DNA of 45,659 nucleotides. Source: Bacteroidetes bacterium ADurb.Bin012. Lineage in GTDB: Bacteria; Bacteroidota; Bacteroidia; Bacteroidales; TTA-H9. A program made the translations under genes and the position numbers. The notes under the pieces were generated by a model that ran no database searches, was not told where the DNA came from, and was given only the letters and a program-made list of their open reading frames with translations. The stretch covers positions 1-45,659 of the forward strand of contig MWFC01000013.1 in the NCBI GenBank assembly GCA_002071415.1, read 5' to 3'. Below, piece after piece: positions 29,817-36,676 of the stretch. The stretch's first letter is position 1; each line of letters starts with the position of its first letter.

Positions 29817-30839
29817 GTGAATAACGTATTTGTATATTGCGAAATCAACGAAGAAGGCCATATAGCCGAAGTGAGCCTCGAACTGTTATCGAAAGGCCGT
29901 AGGCTGGCCAACAAACTGAATGTCGAATTGGAAGCCCTGGCTATAGGATATCGACTCGAAAATATTGCAGATGAGGTTTTTACTTATGGAGTCAATATCC
30001 TTCATTTAGCCGACGATAAAAGGCTATTTCCATATTTGACCCTTCCGCATGCTTCTATTGTAACTGGAATTTTCAAAGAAGAACAGCCACAGATTGCGTT
30101 ATTTGGTGCTACCTCCATTGGCCGCGACCTTGCACCACGCGTGGCCTCTGCATTGAGATGCGGACTTACTGCGGATTGTACGAGCCTTGAAATAGGCAAC
30201 CATACTGAACTAAAAAGCAATAAGGTATATCAGAATCTTCTCTACCAGATTCGGCCGGCTTTTGGGGGTAATATTATTGCAACAATTGTTAACCCTGATA
30301 CACGGCCTCAAATGGCCACTGTTCGTGATGGAGTCATGAAGAAGGAACCTCTTCCATCGCCATTCTCTGGAAAAATAAATCATGTGGAGGTACAAAAGTA
30401 TTTATCCGATGTCGACTTTGTTGTCCAGATCATTGATCGTCATATCGAACAACGAAAGGTGAATCTGAAGGGTGCTCAAATCATTGTTTCGGGTGGCTAT
30501 GGAGTGGGTACGCCCGAAAATTTTAAGTTGCTTTATGAATTAGCCGAGACCATTGGAGCTGAGGTAGGTGCTTCCCGTGCTGCTGTGGATGCCGGACTGG
30601 CCGATCATGAACGCCAGATTGGACAAACCGGTGTTACTGTTCAACCTAAATTGTATATAGCCTGTGGAATATCGGGCGCAATTCAGCACCGAGCAGGCAT
30701 GGATAAAAGCGCTCAAATCATTTCTATCAATAAGGATCCCAATGCCCCTATCAATCAAATTGCCGATTATACCATCATAGGCGATGTGGCTGAAATCATT
30801 CCTAAATTTATCCATTTTTATAAACTCAACTCGAAGTAA
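29817..30839 (+). CDS. etfA: Electron transfer flavoprotein alpha subunit
   Basis: This 340-residue EtfA/FixB has the FAD-binding C-terminal domain: GAQIIVSGGYGVGTPENF, EVGASRAAVDAGLADHERQ (split as GASRAAVDAG and ERQIGQTG), then LYIACGISGAIQHRAGM and INKDPNAPINQIADY. The frame begins at TTG 29790, just 3 bases after etfB, but GTG 29817 yields MNNVFVYCEI, the expected family N-terminus, so I chose GTG. It forms the EtfAB heterodimer and belongs to the same operon as the following acyl-CoA dehydrogenase. Confidence 0.93.
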   Translation: MNNVFVYCEINEEGHIAEVSLELLSKGRRLANKLNVELEALAIGYRLENIADEVFTYGVNILHLADDKRLFPYLTLPHASIVTGIFKEEQPQIALFGATSIGRDLAPRVASALRCGLTADCTSLEIGNHTELKSNKVYQNLLYQIRPAFGGNIIATIVNPDTRPQMATVRDGVMKKEPLPSPFSGKINHVEVQKYLSDVDFVVQIIDRHIEQRKVNLKGAQIIVSGGYGVGTPENFKLLYELAETIGAEVGASRAAVDAGLADHERQIGQTGVTVQPKLYIACGISGAIQHRAGMDKSAQIISINKDPNAPINQIADYTIIGDVAEIIPKFIHFYKLNSK

Positions 30840-30852
30840 TAATTAATATATC

Positions 30853-32556
30853 ATGGCAAATTTTTATACCGACAACAAGTCCCTTAAATTTTATCTTTCC
30901 CATCCTTTGATGCCGAAAATCATTAGTTTAAGAGAATTCGACTATACTGAAAAGAACGAGTATGATTATGCCCCTATTGATTTCGAAGATGCGCTCGATA
31001 GTTATGATAAGGTGCTGGAGATTATTGGGGAGATTAGTGGCGATATTATTGCAGTGAATGCCGATGATGTGGATAAAGAAGGTCCGCATCTTGTGAATAA
31101 TGAAGTAGTATATGCAAGAGGAACTCAGGAAAATTTGGAAGCTATCAAAAATGCAGGATTATTTGGAATTTCACTGCCCCGAAAGTATGGTGGTTTGAAT
31201 TTTTCTATTGTTCCCTATGTGATGTCGGCCGAAATAGTTTCACGTGCCGATGCCAGTTTTTCGAATATATGGGGTTTACAGGACTGTGCCGAAACCATTC
31301 ATGAGTTTGCCTCAGAAGAGATCAAGAATGAGTTTCTACCTCGATTTCCTAGAGGTGCTACTGCGGCTATGGCTTTGACCGAACCCGATGCCGGCAGTGA
31401 TCTTCAGGCAGTCCAGCTCAAGGCAACGCCCAATCAGGATGGTAAAACTTGGCGATTGAATGGGGTGAAACGCTTTATTACCAATGGAGATGCCGACATA
31501 TCTCTGGTTTTGGCTCGCTCGGAAGAGAATACTACCGATGCCAGAGGCCTTTCCTTGTTTTTGTATGATAGAAATTCGAAAGCAGTTACCATTCGCAGAA
31601 TCGAGAACAAACTTGGGATAAAAGGTTCACCTACCTGTGAGCTCGTATTTCGAGATGCTCCAGCTTTATTGGTAGGGGAGAGGAAATTGGGCCTCATCAA
31701 ATACGTAATTGCCCTGATGAATTCGGCTCGTCTGGGTGTGGGAGCCCAATCTGTAGGCATAGCCGAGGCAGCTTACCGCGAAGCATTGAAATATGCCAAC
31801 GAACGCGAACAATTTGGCAAGGCAATCGTCAATTACCCAGCAATATACGAAATGCTTATACGCATGAAGGTAAAAATCGATGCCATGCGCTCCTTACTTT
31901 ACGAAACCGCCCGATTTGTCGATATTAACAAATCATATAACATAGCTGCCGAAAAAAGAAAACTCGAGCCTAACGAGCGCAATGAGCAAAAGTATTATCA
32001 GAAAATGGCCGATATGTACACACCTCTATTGAAGCTTATTTCAAGCGAATACTGTAACCAGATCGTTTATGATGCTCTCCAGATACATGGTGGACCTGGA
32101 TTTATGAAGGATTTCCCCGTAGAGCGCCTATACCGGGATGCCAGAATTACTAGCATTTATGAAGGAACATCACAGTTACAGGTAGTAGCCGCCATTAGAG
32201 GCGTTACAACTGGATTTTATCTTAAAGCAATACAAGATTATGATTCGCAGATAATCATTCCAGAAGAGTATTTGAAAAAGTCGCTTCAATTGATGACCCA
32301 ACAATATAAAGAAACAGTTGACAAGGTTAATACTGAAAAAGATAGTGAAATTGTTGAATTTCACTCCCGCAGATTGGTAGAAATGGCAGGAAACATTATC
32401 TTGGGTTATCTCCTTTTGCTCGATTCTCAGCGAAATCCTGAATTCTTGAAATCTGCTCGGATTTTCATCGAAAATGCCAAATCAGAAAACCAAAGCATGC
32501 ATGAATATATCATGAATTTTAACGATCGCGAGATAGATAATTTCAAATTCATTTAG
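30853..32556 (+). CDS. Acyl-CoA dehydrogenase family protein (long form)
   Basis: The 567-residue flavoprotein has the acyl-CoA dehydrogenase core: MALTEPDAGSDLQAVQ for FAD and substrate binding, RFITNGDADISLVLAR, EREQFGKAIVNYPA, then QIHGGPGFMKDFPVERLYRD and the catalytic-base region ITSIYEGTSQLQ. It is about 180 residues longer than short-chain dehydrogenases. It carries an N-terminal extension (about 1-80) and a C-terminal helical extension. It starts 13 bases after etfA, so EtfAB is its likely electron acceptor. Acyl chain length is not evident. Confidence 0.9.
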   Translation: MANFYTDNKSLKFYLSHPLMPKIISLREFDYTEKNEYDYAPIDFEDALDSYDKVLEIIGEISGDIIAVNADDVDKEGPHLVNNEVVYARGTQENLEAIKNAGLFGISLPRKYGGLNFSIVPYVMSAEIVSRADASFSNIWGLQDCAETIHEFASEEIKNEFLPRFPRGATAAMALTEPDAGSDLQAVQLKATPNQDGKTWRLNGVKRFITNGDADISLVLARSEENTTDARGLSLFLYDRNSKAVTIRRIENKLGIKGSPTCELVFRDAPALLVGERKLGLIKYVIALMNSARLGVGAQSVGIAEAAYREALKYANEREQFGKAIVNYPAIYEMLIRMKVKIDAMRSLLYETARFVDINKSYNIAAEKRKLEPNERNEQKYYQKMADMYTPLLKLISSEYCNQIVYDALQIHGGPGFMKDFPVERLYRDARITSIYEGTSQLQVVAAIRGVTTGFYLKAIQDYDSQIIIPEEYLKKSLQLMTQQYKETVDKVNTEKDSEIVEFHSRRLVEMAGNIILGYLLLLDSQRNPEFLKSARIFIENAKSENQSMHEYIMNFNDREIDNFKFI

Positions 32557-32855
32557 CAAAAGTTTTCCAGTAAGGGCAATATATCTTTACAGAAACGATA
32601 TGCAATGAATGTCGCAGCAAGGCTGAGAGTTCAGAGGTTCTGTTCCTTTGAAAACTTTGTTACGACCGACCACTCCTTTTCATTTGTATTATGATTTTAA
32701 AAACGGACAATAATATGTTGACATTTGCAAATGTCTTGCGATTTGTAAACAAGTTTGATTTCGATACTTTGATTTATTGCCGAATTTTCAGTAGCTTTAC
32801 TCTGGGGATAGCTTTTGTGATGTAAGGGATAGAAGTTTTTCAGAAGAGTCTGAAG
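32557..32855. other. 299-bp convergent intergenic stretch
   Basis: No gene is seen between the acyl-CoA dehydrogenase and the minus-strand regulatory protein. It contains the 16-base perfect palindrome GACATTTGCAAATGTC at 32720-32735. A segment near 32621-32660 resembles parts of a TPP riboswitch only superficially. Confidence 0.45.
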
Positions 32856-33677
32856 TTAAAAGGGATGGTTGTTATGGTGTTGCCTGATAAAAGACAGGAT
32901 TTCTATCGAAATTTCTTCGATAGATTTATGGCTGATATGAATAATATGCCACAAGGGCTGTTTGCGATAGATAGTGTGCGCCCATGCCAATTCCTTTTTC
33001 ACATAATCGAACGAGGCATAGTTTTCGGCATATCCATTTAGAATTTCCACACGTGTCTGACGTAATTTGCTCAACTCGAGAGCGGAAGTGGTCAATGCGA
33101 AAACACGATGTGGAGGAATACGGAACAGTTCTTCGGGTGGTTCTATATCGAGAACGATAGGGACATTGGCAACAAACCAGCCTTTGTACGCCAGATAAAT
33201 ACTCAAAGGGGTCTTGAATGAGCGGCTGACGCCAACAAGCACAATTTCGGCTTTCGACAATTCCTCGATACGCAAACCGTCATCATGCGTAAAAGCAAAC
33301 TGCACAGCATCGATTCTTCTAAAATATTCTTTATTCATTTGTTGATAGAGTCCTGGTGTGCCAGCTGGCTGACGCTCGAAATGAGCCGAGAGTTTCATAA
33401 GTAGAGGCCCCATCAGATCAACTGTTTCTATGATATAATGCCTGCAGATAGTTTGCATGTAATGTCGGGTTTGTTCTCCCACAAGACTATAAATAATAAG
33501 AGCTTCCTCTTTTGATGCCTTTTCCACAATCTGGTCGATCTGCTGCGAAGTCCTTACATCCGGAAATAATTCAATCTTTGTCTCATCTTTCATTTCCTGA
33601 AACTGAACCATGGCAGCTTCCAAGGCATAACTCGCCGTGCGGCCAGTCCCATCCGACAAGATGTATATCTTTCTCAT
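32856..33677 (-). CDS. PPDK / PEP synthase regulatory protein (bifunctional kinase-pyrophosphorylase, DUF299)
   Basis: The 273-residue protein has the DUF299 hallmarks: N-terminal IYILSDGTGRTASY, the P-loop GVSRSFKT at 149-156 followed by PLSIYLAYKGW, and VPIVLDIEPPEELF. Family members control pyruvate phosphate dikinase or phosphoenolpyruvate synthase by ADP-dependent phosphorylation of a threonine and phosphate-dependent removal. The target enzyme is not in the window, so dikinase versus synthase cannot be decided. Conversion between pyruvate and PEP is central in anaerobic Bacteroidota. Confidence 0.92.
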   Translation of the reverse strand: MRKIYILSDGTGRTASYALEAAMVQFQEMKDETKIELFPDVRTSQQIDQIVEKASKEEALIIYSLVGEQTRHYMQTICRHYIIETVDLMGPLLMKLSAHFERQPAGTPGLYQQMNKEYFRRIDAVQFAFTHDDGLRIEELSKAEIVLVGVSRSFKTPLSIYLAYKGWFVANVPIVLDIEPPEELFRIPPHRVFALTTSALELSKLRQTRVEILNGYAENYASFDYVKKELAWAHTIYRKQPLWHIIHISHKSIEEISIEILSFIRQHHNNHPF

Positions 33678-33800
33678 AGAGGTCTAATATTATTGGTTTA
33701 TCCTTAAATATCCGATAATTTTCGAGATTTTTACCGATTCAAAGCAGAGAAATTAGATTTTTTGAGAATGGGTATTGTGTTTAGAGAAAAACAATACAAA

Positions 33801-34256
33801 TCAATAATTCTCGAAGCGTTCCATATCGCGTTTCTGGTCTTTTTGTTTAATGCTTTCTCGTTTGTCATAGCTATGTTTTCCCTTGGCCAGAGCAATTTCG
33901 AGTTTTGCATAACCTTTTTCATTGATGAATAAACGTATCGGAATGATGGTAAAACCTTTCTCTTTTACCTTGGTTTGCAAGCGTTTGAGTTCTCTTTTTG
34001 TCAGCAATAATTTTCTATGGCGTTTAGGATCGTGATTATAATGTGTACCTAATTCATATTCGGAAATGTGCATGTTCAGAACAAATAATTCATTTCCTAT
34101 GAAGCTACAATAAGCATCGGTGAGATTGACCTTGCCAGCTCTGATGGATTTGATTTCCGTTCCTGTAAGCTGTATACCAGCCACATAGGTTTCTATCAGG
34201 AAATATTCGAATCCAGCTTTTCGGTTTTTAATATTTATGTCGGATTTTCTTCTCAT
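33801..34256 (-). CDS. smpB: SsrA-binding protein SmpB
   Basis: The 151-residue protein reads [22 protein letters not shown], then [43 protein letters not shown], and the basic C-terminal tail [16 protein letters not shown]. It binds tmRNA and brings it to stalled ribosomes for trans-translation. The open frame extends to ATG 34313, but homologous SmpB begins just before INIKN, so I chose ATG 34256 ([11 protein letters not shown]). The tmRNA gene itself is not in the window. A promoter box ends only 6 bases upstream of this ATG. Confidence 0.95.
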   Translation of the reverse strand: MRRKSDINIKNRKAGFEYFLIETYVAGIQLTGTEIKSIRAGKVNLTDAYCSFIGNELFVLNMHISEYELGTHYNHDPKRHRKLLLTKRELKRLQTKVKEKGFTIIPIRLFINEKGYAKLEIALAKGKHSYDKRESIKQKDQKRDMERFENY

Positions 34257-34262
34257 TCCTTG

Positions 34263-34270
34263 CAAAATTA
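34263..34270 (-). promoter_or_regulatory. -7 box for smpB
   Basis: TAATTTTG on the minus strand (34270-34263), six bases before ATG 34256. If used, the mRNA would be leaderless or have a leader of only a few bases. Confidence 0.5.
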
Positions 34271-34342
34271 TCCAAAATGCCGTTATTACGTTTTTTCCAG
34301 AAATAAAAAGCAAAGAGGAATTGTCGAACTAATTTTTCTTCA

Positions 34343-34350
34343 TAGATTTG
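34343..34350 (+). promoter_or_regulatory. -7 box for the arcC-OTC operon
   Basis: An exact TAGATTTG. It includes the TTG 34348 that opens the longest arcC frame, so translation cannot begin there from this promoter. The implied leader to ATG 34492 is about 135 bases. Confidence 0.55.
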
Positions 34351-34353
34351 CAG

Positions 34354-34427
34354 TCGATTTTTAAAATCGATTCATTAGCTGTAAGCATTGAGCAAGGACA
34401 AAATTTCGGCCCTTGTTTTTTTGTTTT
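34354..34427 (+). promoter_or_regulatory. Structured leader with attenuator-like hairpin upstream of arcC
   Basis: Two inverted repeats lie between the promoter box and ATG 34492. The first is TCGATTTT-T-AAAATCGA (34354-34370) near the transcript 5' end. The second is CAAGG (34393-34397) pairing with CCTTG (34411-34415), extendable by two weaker pairs and followed directly by TTTTTTTG. The second looks like a weak intrinsic terminator placed inside the leader. Confidence 0.35.
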
Positions 34428-34491
34428 CAGCATCGAGTACAATAGCAAATCATCAGTTATTGTTCAATTTATTTTGCGAAAAAGTCATTTT

Positions 34492-35436
34492 ATGGATAAA
34501 CTTGCAGTAATAGCCTTTGGAGGCAATGCTCTTCTACGAGGAGATCAAAAGGGAACCATTGATGAGCAGGAAGCCAATGTATATGAAACCTGTACATATT
34601 TAGTGCCTCTCATCAAGCAGGGATATAATTTTGTGATTGGGCATGGCAATGGGCCGCAAGTGGGGAATGTTATTCTTCAACATCAAGCGGGAGAAAAGAT
34701 GTTTGGTATCCCAGCCCAGCCCATTGATTTTTGTGTGGCTGAAACTCAAGGATCTATCGGATATATGATAGAACAGCAATTACGCAATGTTCTCATCGAG
34801 GAGCACCTCGAGCGAGATATTTTGACCATCATTACCGAAGTAATTGTAGATAAGGATGATCCGGCTTTTCATAACCCTACGAAACCCGTTGGGCCGTTTT
34901 ATTCGAAAGAGGAGGCCGATAAGATAGCAGCCGAAACCAGTGCAAAATTTCATGAAGATCCTCGGGGGAGAGGCTGGCGTAAGGTTGTAGCTTCGCCCAT
35001 GCCTCTGCAAATCAACAATGTAAAATCGATCGAAAAGCTAGCACGTGACGGCCAGATTATTATTGCGGTGGGTGGAGGAGGCATTCCGGTTTTTTGGGTT
35101 CATTCCAATAAGCTTCAAGGAATCGATGCCGTAATCGACAAAGATCTAGCTTCTTCATTACTCGCTGTTGAAATTAAAGCCGATATATTTATTATTTTAA
35201 CCGATATTCCTAAGGTATATATCAATTTTCATAAACCTGATGAAAAGGCTCTGGATAGGATGAGCATAACCGAAGCAAGAAGATACCTTTCTGATAATCA
35301 ATTTTCGGAAGGAAGTATGGCGCCAAAAGTAAGAGCCTGCATCAAGTTTGTCGAAAAATCAGGAAAAGAAGCCTTGATTACTATGGCCAGTGAACTTGGT
35401 AAACCTGGTGCCGGAACAATTATTTATGCTGAATAA
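34492..35436 (+). CDS. arcC: Carbamate kinase
   Basis: The 314-residue amino-acid-kinase-fold protein reads LAVIAFGGNALLRGDQKG, VIGHGNGPQVGNVILQ, KPVGPFYSKEEADK, VGGGGIPVF and SMAPKVRACIKFVEKSGKEA (split at MAPKVRACIKF). It makes ATP and carbamate from carbamoyl phosphate and ADP, or the reverse. The open frame reaches TTG 34348, but that extension overlaps the promoter box and lacks family similarity. ATG 34492 gives MDKLAVIAFGGNA, the normal start. The ornithine carbamoyltransferase gene follows after 35 bases, which suggests the catabolic citrulline-to-ATP route rather than biosynthesis. No arginine deiminase is present here. Confidence 0.95.
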   Translation: MDKLAVIAFGGNALLRGDQKGTIDEQEANVYETCTYLVPLIKQGYNFVIGHGNGPQVGNVILQHQAGEKMFGIPAQPIDFCVAETQGSIGYMIEQQLRNVLIEEHLERDILTIITEVIVDKDDPAFHNPTKPVGPFYSKEEADKIAAETSAKFHEDPRGRGWRKVVASPMPLQINNVKSIEKLARDGQIIIAVGGGGIPVFWVHSNKLQGIDAVIDKDLASSLLAVEIKADIFIILTDIPKVYINFHKPDEKALDRMSITEARRYLSDNQFSEGSMAPKVRACIKFVEKSGKEALITMASELGKPGAGTIIYAE

Positions 35437-35457
35437 ATTATCAACCATCAAAATAAA

Positions 35458-35471
35458 AAGGAGATATACGT
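35458..35471 (+). promoter_or_regulatory. Strong Shine-Dalgarno site of the OTC gene
   Basis: AAGGAG at 35458-35463 sits 8 bases before ATG 35472. This is unusual here, because most genes in the window lack any Shine-Dalgarno sequence. The stretch AAGGAGATATACGTATGG differs by one base from the phage T7 gene 10 initiation region. Confidence 0.75.
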
Positions 35472-36473
35472 ATGGCATTCAATTTAAGAAATCGCAGTTT
35501 TTTGAAACTTCTCGATTTTACATCTGAAGAAATCAAATATTTGCTTGGTCTTTCAAAGGAGCTGAAGAAGGCGAAATATACCGGCACAGAGCATCAGCGC
35601 TTGAAAGGGAAGAATATTGTGTTGTTGTTCGAAAAGGATTCTACACGAACGCGTTGTGCATTTGAAGTGGCCGCGCTGGATCAGGGAGCACATGTTACCT
35701 ATATTGGGCCTTCGGGCTCTCAAATGGGGAAAAAAGAATCTATGAAAGACACGGCAAGAGTTTTAGGCAGAATATATGACGGAATAGAATACCGGGGATA
35801 TGCACAGGAAATCGTGGAAACTCTGGCAAGATATTCGGGAGTTCCGGTTTGGAATGGTTTGACCAATGAATTTCATCCCACTCAGGTTCTGGCCGACCTT
35901 CTCACTATGATGGAGCATTGCGACAAGCCATTGAATAAAATTTCGTTTGCTTATTGTGGAGATGCCAGAAATAATATGGGTAATTCGCTCATGGTAGGAG
36001 CAGCCAAAATGGGAATGGATTTCAGGGCAGTAGCGCCTAAAAAATTGTGGCAGAATGAAGAATTGACAGACATTTGTCGTAAAATTGCCGAGGAAACCGG
36101 TGCCCGAATCACGCTGACCGAAAATGTGGATGAAGGCGTAAAAGGAGTAGATTTTCTCTATACAGATGTTTGGGTCTCGATGGGTGAACCTGCTGAAGCT
36201 TGGGCCGAACGTATTCATTTGTTGAAACCATATCAAGTTAACAGGGAATTAGTGAGGAAAACAGGTAATCCTCAGGTAAAATTTTTACATTGCCTTCCTT
36301 CGTTTCATAACCGTGAGACGAGTATAGGTGAAGAAATTTATCAGAAATTTGGTCTGGAAAGCATGGAGGTTACCGATGAAATATTCGAATCGCCCATGTC
36401 ATTGGTTTTTGATGAAGCCGAAAATCGTCTTCATACGATAAAAGCAGTTATGGTAGCTACTTTAGGAGCTTAG
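35472..36473 (+). CDS. argF: Ornithine carbamoyltransferase
   Basis: The 333-residue protein has the carbamoyl-phosphate motif STRTR at 57-61, [12 protein letters not shown] near 134-145, the ornithine-loop DVWVSMGEP near 232-240 and HCLPSFH at 273-279. The SMG and HCLP motifs separate it from aspartate and N-acetylornithine carbamoyltransferases. It interconverts ornithine plus carbamoyl phosphate and citrulline. Placement 35 bases after carbamate kinase suggests a catabolic (ArcB) function, although sequence does not exclude arginine synthesis. It has an unusually strong ribosome binding site and its own terminator. Confidence 0.95.
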   Translation: MAFNLRNRSFLKLLDFTSEEIKYLLGLSKELKKAKYTGTEHQRLKGKNIVLLFEKDSTRTRCAFEVAALDQGAHVTYIGPSGSQMGKKESMKDTARVLGRIYDGIEYRGYAQEIVETLARYSGVPVWNGLTNEFHPTQVLADLLTMMEHCDKPLNKISFAYCGDARNNMGNSLMVGAAKMGMDFRAVAPKKLWQNEELTDICRKIAEETGARITLTENVDEGVKGVDFLYTDVWVSMGEPAEAWAERIHLLKPYQVNRELVRKTGNPQVKFLHCLPSFHNRETSIGEEIYQKFGLESMEVTDEIFESPMSLVFDEAENRLHTIKAVMVATLGA

Positions 36474-36540
36474 TAATACGTCACTAACCAAAACAGGAAG
36501 CAGTATCTTCGTTTTTTCGACGAGCTTCGATGATTTAAAA

Positions 36541-36578
36541 GAAAACCGGATCGCATAATAGGCGAGCCGGTTTTCTTT
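36541..36578 (+). terminator. Terminator of the arcC-OTC operon
   Basis: A long hairpin: GAAAACCGG pairs with CCGGTTTTC (36541-36549 and 36567-36575). The stem continues after one mismatch as TCGC/GCGA around the loop ATAATAG. A further TTT follows. Confidence 0.8.
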
Positions 36579-36625
36579 AGGGATATAAATTTCTGATGAT
36601 TGAGGGGGATGGGGTTGTAGAAGAT

Positions 36626-36650
36626 GCGGCCGCCACGCAGTGGCGGCCGC
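36626..36650. repeat. Perfect GC-rich hairpin with two NotI-like octamers
   Basis: GCGGCCGCCAC and GTGGCGGCCGC form an 11-bp perfect inverted repeat around loop GCA. All but two of the 22 stem bases are G or C in a strongly AT-rich surrounding. It lies between the OTC terminator and the stop of the C10 peptidase gene. No T-run follows on the minus strand, so it is not a classical intrinsic terminator. Confidence 0.85.
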
Positions 36651-36676
36651 AAAAGAAACTATAATTCAGACTTCCC

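Noticed and set aside
32615..32665. GGCTGAGA followed by CCTTTGAA, resembling parts of a TPP riboswitch
   Set aside because: The second conserved half with its GATxxxGxTAAT-type core is missing, and no plus-strand gene follows; the next gene is convergent.
36626..36650. NotI linker or cloning artefact as the origin of the GC-rich hairpin
   Set aside because: It is a perfect inverted repeat extending beyond the octamers (CCAC/GTGG), and the flanking sequence is normal genomic DNA, so an artefact is less likely than a natural hairpin; not excluded.
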